Positions 45,735 to 55,737 of a stretch of DNA of 64,000 nucleotides are shown here, in pieces. Each line of letters begins with the position of its first letter. Position 1 is the first letter of the stretch. This DNA is from Caballeronia peredens (GTDB lineage: Bacteria; Pseudomonadota; Gammaproteobacteria; Burkholderiales; Burkholderiaceae). Under the pieces are notes generated by a model. The model was not told where the DNA came from and did not search any database. It saw only the letters and a list, made by a program, of their open reading frames with translations. Where the stretch lies: assembly GCA_001544595.2 (NCBI GenBank), contig FCOH02000021.1, positions 40,174-104,173 on the forward strand. The letters are read 5' to 3'. The translations under genes and the position numbers were made by a program.

Positions 45735-47081
45735 GTGCGAATCACCAAAGACAACCACGGCGCCGAAAGCGGCTCCGCAGCAGGAAGCTCGAACGAGGGG
45801 CAAGTCATCATGGACAAGCTGGTCATCACGGGGGGCGCGAAGCTTTCCGGCGAAATCACCGTATCGGGTGCGAAGAACGCGGCGTTGCCCATTCTTTGCG
45901 CGAGCCTTCTCACCGCCGACGACGTCCATCTGTCGAACGTGCCGAATCTGCAGGACGTGCGCACGACGCTCAAGCTGCTGCGTCAGATGGGCGTGCAATC
46001 GGAAGTCACGGGCGACGGGCGCGTGAGCCTCAACGCATCGAAGGTCGACAACCTCGTCGCGCCGTATGAAATGGTCAAGACCATGCGCGCGTCGATTCTC
46101 GTGCTCGGGCCGCTCGTCGCGCGCTTCGGCGAAGCGAAGGTGTCGCTGCCGGGCGGCTGCGCGATCGGCGCGCGTCCGGTCGATCAGCACATCAAGGGCC
46201 TGCAGGCGATGGGCGCCGAGATCAACATCGAGCATGGCTTCATCGAAGCGCGCGCGAAGCGTCTGAAGGGCGCGCGCATCATCACCGACATGATCACGGT
46301 CACCGGCACCGAGAATCTGCTGATGGCGGCGGTGCTGGCCGACGGCGAGACCGTCATCGAGAACGCCGCTCGCGAGCCGGAAGTGAGCGATCTCGCGCAC
46401 CTGCTCGTGAAGATGGGTGCGAAGATCGACGGCATCGGCACGGACCGGCTCGTCATTCAGGGCGTCGACAAGCTTCATGGCGCGACGCACGACGTCGTGC
46501 CGGATCGCATCGAGGCGGGCACGTTCCTGTGCGCGGTCGCGGCGGCCGGCGGCGACATCACGCTGCGTCGCGTGAATGCGCATCTGCTGGATGCGGTCAC
46601 GTCGAAGCTGCGCGAAGCGGGCGTGTCGATCGAGGAAGGCAGTGACTGGATGCGCGTGCGCATGGCGAAGCGCCCGGACGCGGTGAACATCCGCACGTCC
46701 GAGTATCCGGCGTTCCCGACCGACATGCAGGCGCAGTTCATGGCGCTCAACACGATCGCGAACGGCACGTCGCAAGTGGTTGAGACGATCTTCGAAAACC
46801 GCTTCATGCATGTGCAGGAACTGAATCGTCTGGGCGCGAGCATCACCATCGACGGCAACACGGCGCTCGTGGCCGGCGTCGAGAAGCTCTCCGGCGCGAA
46901 GGTCATGGCAACCGACCTGCGCGCGTCCGCGAGTCTCGTGATCGCGGCGATGTGCGCAGACGGCGAAACGCTGATCGATCGTATCTATCATCTGGATCGC
47001 GGCTACGACCGTATGGAATCGAAGCTGACGGCCGTGGGCGCGAACGTGCGCCGCATCAAGGGCAGCGGGAGCGAGCAATGA
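45735..47081 (+). CDS. murA: UDP-N-acetylglucosamine 1-carboxyvinyltransferase
   Basis: MurA adds enolpyruvate to UDP-GlcNAc, the first committed step of peptidoglycan synthesis and the target of fosfomycin. The 448-residue reading has the catalytic cysteine Cys142 in LPGGCAIGARPVDQH, so it should be fosfomycin-sensitive by this residue. Other motifs are SGAKNAALPILCASLL, EAGTFLCAVAAAGG, EYPAFPTDMQAQFMAL and TDLRASASLVIA. The start is uncertain: GTG 45735 gives an extended N terminus of the type seen in some Burkholderia, while ATG 45810 (MDKLVITGG), preceded by GAGGGG, gives the standard form. hisG overlaps its stop by ATGA. Confidence 0.95.
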   Translation: MRITKDNHGAESGSAAGSSNEGQVIMDKLVITGGAKLSGEITVSGAKNAALPILCASLLTADDVHLSNVPNLQDVRTTLKLLRQMGVQSEVTGDGRVSLNASKVDNLVAPYEMVKTMRASILVLGPLVARFGEAKVSLPGGCAIGARPVDQHIKGLQAMGAEINIEHGFIEARAKRLKGARIITDMITVTGTENLLMAAVLADGETVIENAAREPEVSDLAHLLVKMGAKIDGIGTDRLVIQGVDKLHGATHDVVPDRIEAGTFLCAVAAAGGDITLRRVNAHLLDAVTSKLREAGVSIEEGSDWMRVRMAKRPDAVNIRTSEYPAFPTDMQAQFMALNTIANGTSQVVETIFENRFMHVQELNRLGASITIDGNTALVAGVEKLSGAKVMATDLRASASLVIAAMCADGETLIDRIYHLDRGYDRMESKLTAVGANVRRIKGSGSEQ

Positions 47082-47770
47082 GCTCGCAGCCGCAGACGTC
47101 CTCGTCGGTGGAGCCCAGCGCGCCGCTCACGCTGGCGCTTTCGAAAGGGCGTATCTTCGAGGAAACGCTGCCGCTGCTCGCCGCTGCCGGCGTGCAGGTG
47201 GCGGAAGACCCGGAAAGCTCGCGCAAGCTGATCCTGCCGACCACGAACCCGAATCTGCGCGTGATCATCGTGCGCGCGACCGATGTGCCGACCTACGTCG
47301 AATACGGCGCGGCGGACTTCGGCGTGGCGGGCAAGGACGTGCTGATCGAGCATGGCGGCGGCGGCCTGTATCAGCCGGTCGATCTCGACATCGCGCGCTG
47401 CCGGATGTCAGTGGCGGTGAAATCCGGCTTCGATTACGCGAGCGCGGTGCGCCAGGGCGCGCGGCTGCGCGTCGCGACGAAGTACACGGAAACCGCGCGC
47501 CAGCATTTCGCGGCGAAGGGCGTGCACGTCGACCTGATCAAGCTGTACGGCTCGATGGAACTGGCGCCGCTCGTCGGTCTGGCGGATGCGATCGTCGATC
47601 TCGTCAGCTCCGGCGGCACGCTCAGGGCGAATAATCTGGTCGAGGTGGAGGAGATCATGCAGATTTCGTCGCGCCTCGTCGTGAATCAGGCGGCGCTCAA
47701 GCTGAAGCGCGCGGCGCTCAAGCCGTTCCTCGACGCTTTCGAGCGCGCCACGGTGGCTACGGGAAATTAG
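47078..47770 (+). CDS. hisG: ATP phosphoribosyltransferase catalytic subunit, short form
   Basis: HisG catalyses the first step of histidine synthesis, joining ATP and PRPP. The 230-residue protein is the short form, lacking the C-terminal ACT-like regulatory domain, so it needs the HisZ subunit, which is not encoded here. Motifs include LTLALSKGRIFEETLPLL, VEYGAADFGVAGKDVL and the PRPP-binding DLVSSGGTLRANNLVEV. It starts within the murA stop and leads the his block. Confidence 0.96.
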   Translation: MSSQPQTSSSVEPSAPLTLALSKGRIFEETLPLLAAAGVQVAEDPESSRKLILPTTNPNLRVIIVRATDVPTYVEYGAADFGVAGKDVLIEHGGGGLYQPVDLDIARCRMSVAVKSGFDYASAVRQGARLRVATKYTETARQHFAAKGVHVDLIKLYGSMELAPLVGLADAIVDLVSSGGTLRANNLVEVEEIMQISSRLVVNQAALKLKRAALKPFLDAFERATVATGN

Positions 47771-47816
47771 GCGGGCCGCGGGCCGCGGTGCGCCACCAGC
47801 AAAACGGAAAACCAGC

Positions 47817-49139
47817 ATGTCTATCAAGATTCGCAAACTCGATTCCAGCACCGATGGTTTTCAGAAGGCACTACGCGCGGTCCTGGCATTCGAAGCGAGC
47901 GAGGATGAAGCGATCGAGCGCTCGGTCGCGCAGATTCTCGCCGACGTCAAAGCGCGCGGCGACGCGGCCGTGCTCGAATACACCAGCAAGTTCGACCGTC
48001 TGAAGGCGGACAGCGTCGCGGCGCTCGAATTGCCCGCAGCGGAGCTCGAAGCCGCGCTCGACGCGCTCGAACCCAAGCGCCGCGCGGCGCTCGAAGCGGC
48101 CGCCGCGCGCGTACGCGGTTATCACGAGAAGCAGCGCATCGAGTGTGGCAGCCATAGCTGGCAGTACACCGAGGCCGACGGCACCGTGCTCGGCCAGAAG
48201 GTGTCGCCGCTCGATCGCGCGGGCATCTATGTGCCGGGCGGCAAGGCGGCGTATCCGTCGTCGGTGCTGATGAACGCGATTCCGGCGCGCGTCGCGGGCG
48301 TGAAGGAAATCGTGATGGTGGTGCCGACGCCCGATGGCGTGAAGAATCCGCTCGTGCTCGCGGCAGCGCTGCTGGGCGGCGTGGACCGCGTGTTCACGAT
48401 CGGCGGCGCGCAGGCGGTCGGCGCGCTCGCCTATGGCACGGACACGATTCCGGCCGTCGACAAGATTTGCGGGCCGGGCAACGCGTATGTCGCGTCGGCG
48501 AAGCGGCGCGTGTTCGGCACGGTCGGCATCGACATGATCGCCGGGCCGTCCGAGATTCTCGTCATCTGCGACGCGACCACCGATCCGCGCTGGGTCGCGA
48601 TGGACCTGTTCTCGCAGGCCGAGCACGACGAACTCGCGCAATCCATTCTGCTGTGCCCGGACGATGCGTTCATTCAGCGCGTGGAAGACGCGATCGTCGA
48701 GTTGCTGCCCGCGATGCCGCGCCGCGACGTCATTCAGCGTTCGCTCGAAGATCGCGGCGCGCTCATCAAGGTGAAGGACATGGCCGAAGCGTGCGCGATC
48801 GCGAACGACATCGCGCCCGAGCACCTCGAGATTTCCGCGCTCGATCCGCATCACTGGGCCGCGCACATTCACAACGCAGGTGCGATGTTCCTCGGCCGCT
48901 ACACGAGCGAAAGCCTCGGCGACTACTGCGCGGGTCCGAATCACGTTCTGCCGACGTCGCGCACGGCGCGCTTCTCGTCGCCGCTCGGCGTGTACGATTT
49001 CATGAAGCGTTCGAGCGTGATCGAAGTGAGTTCGGACGGCGCGCAGACGCTCGGCGAAATCGCGGCGGAACTGGCTTACGGCGAAGGCTTGCAGGCGCAT
49101 GCGAAGAGCGCCGAGTATCGAATGAAAAACATCGGCTGA
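47817..49139 (+). CDS. hisD: Histidinol dehydrogenase
   Basis: HisD oxidises histidinol to histidine in two NAD+-linked steps, the end of the pathway. The 440-residue protein shows the NAD-binding region PVDKICGPGNAYVASAKR, the zinc-site residues around DLFSQAEHDE, and NAGAMFLGRYTSESLGDYCAGPNHVLPTSRTARF. It begins 46 nt after hisG. Confidence 0.97.
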   Translation: MSIKIRKLDSSTDGFQKALRAVLAFEASEDEAIERSVAQILADVKARGDAAVLEYTSKFDRLKADSVAALELPAAELEAALDALEPKRRAALEAAAARVRGYHEKQRIECGSHSWQYTEADGTVLGQKVSPLDRAGIYVPGGKAAYPSSVLMNAIPARVAGVKEIVMVVPTPDGVKNPLVLAAALLGGVDRVFTIGGAQAVGALAYGTDTIPAVDKICGPGNAYVASAKRRVFGTVGIDMIAGPSEILVICDATTDPRWVAMDLFSQAEHDELAQSILLCPDDAFIQRVEDAIVELLPAMPRRDVIQRSLEDRGALIKVKDMAEACAIANDIAPEHLEISALDPHHWAAHIHNAGAMFLGRYTSESLGDYCAGPNHVLPTSRTARFSSPLGVYDFMKRSSVIEVSSDGAQTLGEIAAELAYGEGLQAHAKSAEYRMKNIG

Positions 49140-49163
49140 AACTGGCCGGCCCGACTGACAGAG

Positions 49164-49206
49164 GCGGCCTGAGAGCCGCCGTTCTTCCGGCGAGAGAGAC
49201 GCCGGG
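49164..49206 (+). other. Tandem hairpins between hisD and hisC
   Basis: GGCGGC/GCCGCC (49164-49181) and CCGGCG/CGCCGG (49188-49206) form two consecutive stems in the 72-nt gap. The second ends five bases before the hisC ATG and overlaps part of the purine-rich ribosome site, so it could reduce hisC translation. Confidence 0.4.
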
Positions 49207-49211
49207 AAATC

Positions 49212-50285
49212 ATGACCACTGCACAAGACATCATTCGTCCCGACGTCCTCGCGATGACGAGCTACCCCGTGCCCGATTCCACGGGCCTGATCAAGCTCGA
49301 CGCGATGGAAAATCCGTACACCTTGCCCGCCGATCTGGCGCAGCGCCTCGGCGAGCACCTCGCCGGCATCGCGCTGAACCGCTACCCGGCGCCGCGCCCC
49401 ACGGAGCTGCTCGCGAAGATCAAGCGCACGATGAACGTGCCCGCCGCGTGCGACGTGCTGCTCGGCAACGGTTCGGACGAACTCATCAGCATGATGTCGG
49501 TCGCGTGCTCGAAGGCGGGCGCGAAGGTCGTAGCGCCCGTGCCCGGCTTCGTGATGTACGAACTCTCGGCGAAATTCGCGCATCTCGAGTTCATCGGCGT
49601 GCCGCTGAACGCCGATTTCACGCTCGACGCCGACGCGCTCATCGCCGCCATCGACGAACACGCGCCCGCGCTCGTGTATCTCGCGTACCCGAACAATCCG
49701 ACCGGCACGCTCTACGACGACGCCGACATGGCGCGCGTGATCGCGGCGGCGAGCCGGAGCCTCGTCGTGATCGACGAGGCGTATCAGCCGTTCGCCGGCC
49801 GGAGCTGGATGCCGCGCGCGGCGGAGTTCGACAACGTCGTCGTGATGCGCACCGTCTCGAAGCTCGGGCTCGCTGGCATCCGCCTGGGCTACATGGCGGG
49901 CCGTCCCGAATGGCTCCTGCAATTCGACAAGGTGCGCCCGCCGTACAACATCAACGTGCTGACGCAGGCAACCGCCGATTTCCTGCTCGATCATCTCGAT
50001 GTGCTCGACGCCCAGGCCGCCGAACTACGCGCGCAGCGCGCCGCGCTCGCCCGCGAAGTCGCCGCGCTTCCCGGCATGACCGTGTTTCCGAGCGCGGGCA
50101 ATTTCCTGCTCGTGCGCGTGCCGGATGCGGCGGTTGCTTTCGAAACCCTTTTAACTTCGCGGGTTTTGATCAAAAACGTGGGTAAAATGCACCCATTGCT
50201 GGCTAATTGCGTGCGTTTGACGGTCGGAACGGCCGAGGAAAACGCGCACATGGTCGCGGCGCTGAAAAAGCTCGCCCTGAACTGA
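49212..50285 (+). CDS. hisC: Histidinol-phosphate aminotransferase
   Basis: HisC is a PLP aminotransferase that makes histidinol phosphate. The 357-residue protein has the fold-type I motifs LGNGSDELISMM, YPNNPTGTLYDD, VVIDEAYQPFAG and the PLP lysine in RTVSKLGLAGIRLGY. Length and position between hisD and hisB are normal for the Burkholderiaceae his operon. Confidence 0.95.
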   Translation: MTTAQDIIRPDVLAMTSYPVPDSTGLIKLDAMENPYTLPADLAQRLGEHLAGIALNRYPAPRPTELLAKIKRTMNVPAACDVLLGNGSDELISMMSVACSKAGAKVVAPVPGFVMYELSAKFAHLEFIGVPLNADFTLDADALIAAIDEHAPALVYLAYPNNPTGTLYDDADMARVIAAASRSLVVIDEAYQPFAGRSWMPRAAEFDNVVVMRTVSKLGLAGIRLGYMAGRPEWLLQFDKVRPPYNINVLTQATADFLLDHLDVLDAQAAELRAQRAALAREVAALPGMTVFPSAGNFLLVRVPDAAVAFETLLTSRVLIKNVGKMHPLLANCVRLTVGTAEENAHMVAALKKLALN

Positions 50286-50318
50286 ATCCCCACTTTCGAA
50301 AAGTCTCAAGGAATCACC

Positions 50319-50906
50319 ATGCGCATTGCGGAAGTCGTTCGCAACACCAGCGAAACGCAGATCCGTGTGAAGCTCGATCTGGACGGCACCGGCCGGCAGA
50401 AGCTCGCCACCGGCGTCCCGTTCCTCGATCACATGCTCGATCAGATCGCCCGTCACGGGCTCATCGACCTCGACATCGAAGCGCATGGCGACCTCCATAT
50501 CGACGATCACCACACGGTCGAAGACACCGGCATCACGCTCGGCCAGGCGGTGGCGAAGGCCATCGGCGACCGCAAGGGCATTCGCCGCTATGGGCATTCG
50601 TACGTGCCGCTGGACGAGGCGCTCTCGCGCGTCGTCATCGATTTTTCGGGCCGTCCGGGTCTCGAATTTCACGTGCCGTTCACGCGCGCGCGCATCGGCA
50701 CGTTCGACGTCGATCTCACCATCGAATTCTTCCGCGGATTCGTGAATCACGCGGGCGTGACGCTGCACATCGACAATCTGCGCGGCATCAACGCGCATCA
50801 TCAGGTCGAGACCGTGTTCAAGGCGTTCGGCCGGGCGCTGCGCATGGCCGTCGAAGTCGACGAGCGCGCGGGCGGGCAGATTCCCTCCACCAAAGGCAGT
50901 CTCTGA
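50319..50906 (+). CDS. hisB: Imidazoleglycerol-phosphate dehydratase
   Basis: HisB dehydrates imidazoleglycerol phosphate. The 195-residue protein is the single-function dehydratase, without the phosphatase domain fused to it in E. coli. Metal-binding histidine motifs are VPFLDHMLDQIARHG, DDHHTVEDTGI and RGINAHHQVETVFKAFGRAL. The ribosome site is AAGGA, about 10 nt upstream. Confidence 0.97.
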   Translation: MRIAEVVRNTSETQIRVKLDLDGTGRQKLATGVPFLDHMLDQIARHGLIDLDIEAHGDLHIDDHHTVEDTGITLGQAVAKAIGDRKGIRRYGHSYVPLDEALSRVVIDFSGRPGLEFHVPFTRARIGTFDVDLTIEFFRGFVNHAGVTLHIDNLRGINAHHQVETVFKAFGRALRMAVEVDERAGGQIPSTKGSL

Positions 50907-50946
50907 CCGACTCACGCCGCGTCGGCGCACGCGCGTCGAGAACCCG

Positions 50947-51567
50947 ATGGATTTGTTCAAGTCGTTCATATCGTTGCTCGCGCTGATCAATCCGGTCGGC
51001 GCGATACCGTTTTTTCTCAGCCTGACCGCGCAGCAATCCGACATCGAGCGGCGCAACACGATCCGCGTCGCGTCCATTTCGGTGTTCTGCGTGATCGCGG
51101 TGACGGCGCTGCTCGGCCAGCAGATCATCGCGTTCTTCGGCATCTCGGTCGGATCGTTCGAAGTGGGCGGCGGCATCATCATGCTGCTCATGGCGATCAG
51201 CATGTTGAACGCGCAGGTCGGCAACGCGCGCTCGACGCCCGAAGAGCGCATGGAAGCGGAGGAGCGCAACAGCATCGCGGTCGTGCCGCTCGCGATCCCG
51301 CTGCTCACCGGCCCCGGCTCGATCAGCACGGTGATCGTCTATGCTGCCAATGCGCAGCACTGGTACGACCGCTTCGGGCTCGTCGTGCTGGGCGCGATTA
51401 TCGCGGGGCTGTGTTTCGGCGCGCTGAATCTCGCCGAGCCGATCGCGCGCGTGGTCGGGCGCACGGGTATCAATATCGGCACGCGTCTCATGGGTTTGAT
51501 GTTGTCCGCGCTGGCGGTGGAGTTCATCGTCGACGGGTTGAAGGCCTTGATGCCATCTTTGAAATGA
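50947..51567 (+). CDS. MarC family integral membrane protein
   Basis: The 206-residue protein has six membrane segments and the MarC family features FISLLALINPVGAIPFFLSLT near the start and IPLLTGPGSISTVIVYA in the middle. MarC proteins were once linked to multidrug resistance in E. coli, but that link was not upheld and their function is unknown. It sits inside the his operon, 40 nt after hisB, and overlaps the hisH start by ATGA, so it must be expressed with the histidine genes. Confidence 0.9.
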   Translation: MDLFKSFISLLALINPVGAIPFFLSLTAQQSDIERRNTIRVASISVFCVIAVTALLGQQIIAFFGISVGSFEVGGGIIMLLMAISMLNAQVGNARSTPEERMEAEERNSIAVVPLAIPLLTGPGSISTVIVYAANAQHWYDRFGLVVLGAIIAGLCFGALNLAEPIARVVGRTGINIGTRLMGLMLSALAVEFIVDGLKALMPSLK

Positions 51568-52205
51568 AAACTTCGATTGCGATTGTTGATTACGGAATGG
51601 GCAACCTGCGCTCGGTTTATCAGGCGCTGAAGAAGGCGGCTCCCGAGGCGGACGTGGCGATCGTCGACCGGCCCGAAGGCATTCGCAGCGCCGATCGCGT
51701 CGTGCTGCCGGGACAGGGCGCGATGCGCGACTGCATGGCGCATCTGGCCGAATCCGGCCTGCAGGAAGCGGTGCTGCAGGCGGCGCGCGAAAAGCCGATG
51801 CTCGGCGTGTGCGTCGGCGAGCAGATGCTGTTCGACTGGAGCGAGGAAGGCGACACGAAGGGCCTGGGCCTGTTGCCGGGCAAGGTCATGCGTTTTCGGC
51901 TCGACGGCATGCTTCAGGACGACGGCTCGCGTTTCAAAGTGCCGCAGATGGGCTGGAATCGCGTGCGCCAGACTCAAGCCCACCCGATCTGGGACGGCGT
52001 CGCCGACGGTGCGTTCTTTTATTTCGTGCACAGCTACTACGTGGCGCCGGAGAATCCCGCGCATACGTCGGGTGAAACGGTGTACGGTGAGGCCTTCACG
52101 TCGGCGGTGGCGCGCGACAACATCTTCGCGACCCAATTTCACCCGGAGAAAAGCGCGGACGCCGGCTTGCGCCTGTACCGCAACTTCGTGCACTGGAACC
52201 CGTGA
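51564..52205 (+). CDS. hisH: Imidazole glycerol phosphate synthase, glutaminase subunit
   Basis: HisH hydrolyses glutamine and channels ammonia to HisF. The 213-residue class I amidotransferase has the nucleophile cysteine in MLGVCVGEQML, and the His-Glu pair in ATQFHPEKS. SIAIVDYGMGNLRSV at the start is characteristic. Its ATG overlaps the marC stop. A gap of 150 nt before hisA has no obvious gene or terminator. Confidence 0.96.
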   Translation: MKTSIAIVDYGMGNLRSVYQALKKAAPEADVAIVDRPEGIRSADRVVLPGQGAMRDCMAHLAESGLQEAVLQAAREKPMLGVCVGEQMLFDWSEEGDTKGLGLLPGKVMRFRLDGMLQDDGSRFKVPQMGWNRVRQTQAHPIWDGVADGAFFYFVHSYYVAPENPAHTSGETVYGEAFTSAVARDNIFATQFHPEKSADAGLRLYRNFVHWNP

Positions 52206-52355
52206 AATCGCGCGCACGCTAGCGTTTTCGCTTATTACGACGTGCGCATGACCGTTGCAAGACTTGTACTACACTAGCGAGACGGCCCGCGGCACAGGCA
52301 CAAGACCGCACGCGCGCCGTTTTGATCCACTCCACCCAGAAAATACGCGATACCT

Positions 52356-53108
52356 ATGCTGCTCATTCCGGCCATCGATCTTAAGGACGGTCAGTGCGTG
52401 CGCCTCAAGCAAGGCGATATGGACCAGGCGACCATTTTTTCAGAAGATCCGGCGGCCATGGCCCGACATTGGGTCGATCGCGGCGCGCGGCGTCTTCATC
52501 TCGTCGATCTGAACGGCGCGTTCGCCGGCAAGCCGCGCAACGGCGACGCCATTCGCGCGATCATCGAGGAAGTCGGCGGCGAGATTCCGGTGCAACTCGG
52601 CGGCGGCATCCGCGATCTCGAAACCATCGAGCGCTATCTGGACGACGGCCTCGCGTACGTGATCATCGGCACGGCGGCGGTCAAGAATCCCGGCTTCCTG
52701 CAGGACGCGTGCACTGCGTTTCAGGGGCACATCATCGTCGGGCTGGACGCGAAGGACGGCAAGGTCGCGACCGATGGCTGGAGCAAGCTGACCGGCCACG
52801 AAGTCGTGGATCTCGGCCGAAAGTTCGAGGATTACGGCTGCGAGTCGATCATTTATACCGACATCGGCCGCGACGGCATGCTTCAGGGCATCAACATCGA
52901 CGCAACCGTGCGGCTCGCGCAGGCGGTGAAGATTCCGGTCATCGCGAGCGGCGGGCTGTCGAGCATCGCGGACATCGAATCGCTCTGCGAAGTCGAGGGC
53001 GAAGGCATCGAAGGCGTCATCTGCGGCCGCGCGATCTACTCCGGCGATCTCGATTTCCAGTCCGCCCAGACACGCGCCGACGCACTTCCCGAGGCCGACG
53101 GCGCCTGA
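52356..53108 (+). CDS. hisA: Phosphoribosylformimino-AICAR ribotide isomerase
   Basis: HisA isomerises ProFAR to PRFAR in histidine synthesis. The 250-residue barrel protein has the catalytic aspartate in LIPAIDLKDGQCVRL, the first phosphate site QLGGGIRDLE, the second catalytic aspartate in YTDIGRDGML, and VIASGGLSS at the second phosphate site. It is related to HisF, located next to it. Confidence 0.97.
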   Translation: MLLIPAIDLKDGQCVRLKQGDMDQATIFSEDPAAMARHWVDRGARRLHLVDLNGAFAGKPRNGDAIRAIIEEVGGEIPVQLGGGIRDLETIERYLDDGLAYVIIGTAAVKNPGFLQDACTAFQGHIIVGLDAKDGKVATDGWSKLTGHEVVDLGRKFEDYGCESIIYTDIGRDGMLQGINIDATVRLAQAVKIPVIASGGLSSIADIESLCEVEGEGIEGVICGRAIYSGDLDFQSAQTRADALPEADGA

Positions 53109-53201
53109 GTTCCGCGACTTTCGCTCTTGCGCGAGCATCCTGAAGCAAGCCGGGCGGCGCGAGCCGCCTTCATTTCGTATCGAACCGGCAGTGGCAAGAA
53201 C

Positions 53202-53975
<774 letters not shown>

Positions 53976-53978
53976 GCG

Positions 53979-54383
53979 GTGAACGACCAAGCAAACTGGC
54001 TCGACCAAGTGAAGTGGGACGCGAACGGCCTCGTGCCGGTGATCGCGCAGGAAGCGTCCACGAACGACGTGCTGATGTTCGCGTGGATGAATCGCGAGGC
54101 GCTCGCGAAGACCATCGAACTGAAGCGCGCGGTGTATTTTTCGCGCTCGCGCCAGCGCCTTTGGTTCAAGGGCGAAGAATCGGGCCACGTGCAACATGTG
54201 CACGACGTGCGGCTCGACTGCGACGAAGACGTCGTGCTGCTCAAGGTTGAGCAGGTGTCGGGCATCGCGTGCCACACCGGCCGCCATTCCTGTTTTTTCC
54301 AGAAATTCGAGGGCACGGCGGAACACGGCGAGTGGGTCGCCGTCGAGCCGGTCCTGAAAGACCCAGAAAGCATTTACAAATGA
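53979..54383 (+). CDS. hisI: Phosphoribosyl-AMP cyclohydrolase
   Basis: HisI opens the adenine ring of phosphoribosyl-AMP. The 134-residue protein is the single-domain form, with metal-binding residues in DVRLDCDEDVVLLKVEQVSGIACHTGRHSCFF and the motif LMFAWMNREAL. The start is GTG, three bases past the hisF stop. hisE overlaps its stop by ATGA and remains a separate gene, unlike the hisIE fusion of enterobacteria. Confidence 0.96.
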   Translation: MNDQANWLDQVKWDANGLVPVIAQEASTNDVLMFAWMNREALAKTIELKRAVYFSRSRQRLWFKGEESGHVQHVHDVRLDCDEDVVLLKVEQVSGIACHTGRHSCFFQKFEGTAEHGEWVAVEPVLKDPESIYK

Positions 54384-54748
54384 CGCAAGCCACCACGCTG
54401 GACACGCTGCTGCGCCTCGCCGCCATCATCGACAGCCGCAAGGGCGGCGATCCGGAACAATCCTACGTTTCCCGACTCTTTCATAAAGGTGACGACGCCG
54501 TTCTCAAAAAGATCGGCGAAGAAGCGACGGAAGTCGTGCTCGCCGCGAAGGACGCGCGTCACGGCGGCGCGCCCAAGGCGCTCGTCAGCGAAGTCGCCGA
54601 TTTGTGGTTTCATTGTCTCGTGATGCTGTCGCACTTCGACCTGAGCCCCGCCGATGTCATCGCGGAACTGGAACGACGCGAAGGTTTGTCGGGGATCGAG
54701 GAAAAGGCGCTGCGCAAATCGCGCGAGCGCGAGCAGAACGGCGGCTGA
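54380..54748 (+). CDS. hisE: Phosphoribosyl-ATP diphosphatase
   Basis: HisE hydrolyses phosphoribosyl-ATP to phosphoribosyl-AMP. The 122-residue all-helical protein has the MazG-like motif KKIGEEATEVVLAAKD and EVADLWFHCLVML, with acidic residues that bind magnesium. It closes the his set. Confidence 0.96.
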   Translation: MTQATTLDTLLRLAAIIDSRKGGDPEQSYVSRLFHKGDDAVLKKIGEEATEVVLAAKDARHGGAPKALVSEVADLWFHCLVMLSHFDLSPADVIAELERREGLSGIEEKALRKSREREQNGG

Positions 54749-54780
54749 CGAGCATCTCGCATCTGCGAAGGAGGGCAAGC

Positions 54781-55173
54781 ATGAACCGGCCTTACGAACC
54801 GTATCCGCCGCCTGTCATTCAGGATTCGACCGATCCGGAACGCCTGCGCAATCTGCGCACGTTCACGCACGTTCTCTACGCGTTGTACGCCGTCTACTGG
54901 CTGACGGGCGGACTGACCGGGCTGGTGGCGATCATTCTCAATTACGTGAAGCGCGGCGACGCCATCGGCACACCGTACGAAGATCACTTCACCTGGCAGA
55001 TCCGCACTTTCTGGTGGGCGGTGCTGGGCCATGTGATCGGCTTCGCGCTGATCTGGATCGGCATCGGCTTTCTGATTCTCGCCGCCGTCAGCATCTGGAC
55101 GCTTTATCGCATCATCAAAGGCTGGCTGTTCCTCTACGAAAAGAAGACGATCGAACCGCGCGCGTGGTTCTGA
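54781..55173 (+). CDS. DUF4870 family membrane protein
   Basis: The 130-residue protein has three hydrophobic segments and the DUF4870-like pattern THVLYALYAVYWLTGGLTGLVAIILNYVKR, then YEDHFTWQIRTFWWAVLG and a final helix pair. Its function is unknown. A GGAGGG ribosome site lies before ATG 54781. It is conserved at the end of his operons in related species, from my general knowledge. Confidence 0.85.
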   Translation: MNRPYEPYPPPVIQDSTDPERLRNLRTFTHVLYALYAVYWLTGGLTGLVAIILNYVKRGDAIGTPYEDHFTWQIRTFWWAVLGHVIGFALIWIGIGFLILAAVSIWTLYRIIKGWLFLYEKKTIEPRAWF

Positions 55174-55220
55174 TCCGGACGTGATCGTTCATGCCCGGCA
55201 ACGGGAGACACGGGATATTC

Positions 55221-55583
55221 ATGAGTCAAGACAACTGCATTTTTTGCAAGATCGCCTCCGGGCAGCTTCCGAGCACGAAGGTCTACGAAGACGATGAATT
55301 CGTCGCCTTCAACGACATCAATCCGGCCGCGCCCGTGCACGTGCTGGTGATTCCGCGCAAACATATCGAGACGCTTTCGCACTGCACAGAAAGTGACAGT
55401 CCGCTGCTTGGTAGAATGGTGAGCCTCGTCGGACGTTTGGCGAAAGATCTGGGTGTGTCCTACACGGGAGGCGAAACCGGCTTTCGCACGGTAATAAATA
55501 CCGGGCCGGGCGGCGGGCAGGAGGTGTATCACATCCACGCGCATTTGTTGGCTGGTGAGCGCCCGTGGCGCCGGATGGGGTAA
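55221..55583 (+). CDS. hinT: HIT family purine nucleoside phosphoramidase HinT
   Basis: HinT hydrolyses AMP-lysine and other nucleoside phosphoramidates. The 120-residue protein has the histidine triad HIHAH (104-108) and the N-terminal zinc-type pattern CIFCKIASGQLPS seen in HinT proteins. The start at 55221 (MSQDNC) is the family standard; an earlier in-frame ATG at 55191 is less likely. Confidence 0.93.
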   Translation: MSQDNCIFCKIASGQLPSTKVYEDDEFVAFNDINPAAPVHVLVIPRKHIETLSHCTESDSPLLGRMVSLVGRLAKDLGVSYTGGETGFRTVINTGPGGGQEVYHIHAHLLAGERPWRRMG

Positions 55584-55737
55584 GGCCGCGACTTTGTCGG
55601 CATTCTCCTTTCCAATGAAATATTGGGCGAGCAAAATCGATAGTTGATAGTTGAGGCGACCTGCCTCGGCTGAGGCCGCAGGGCCGATCTTCCGCCCCAC
55701 ACTCGATTCAGGGCGGAATCAAGGAGAGTTTTCATTC

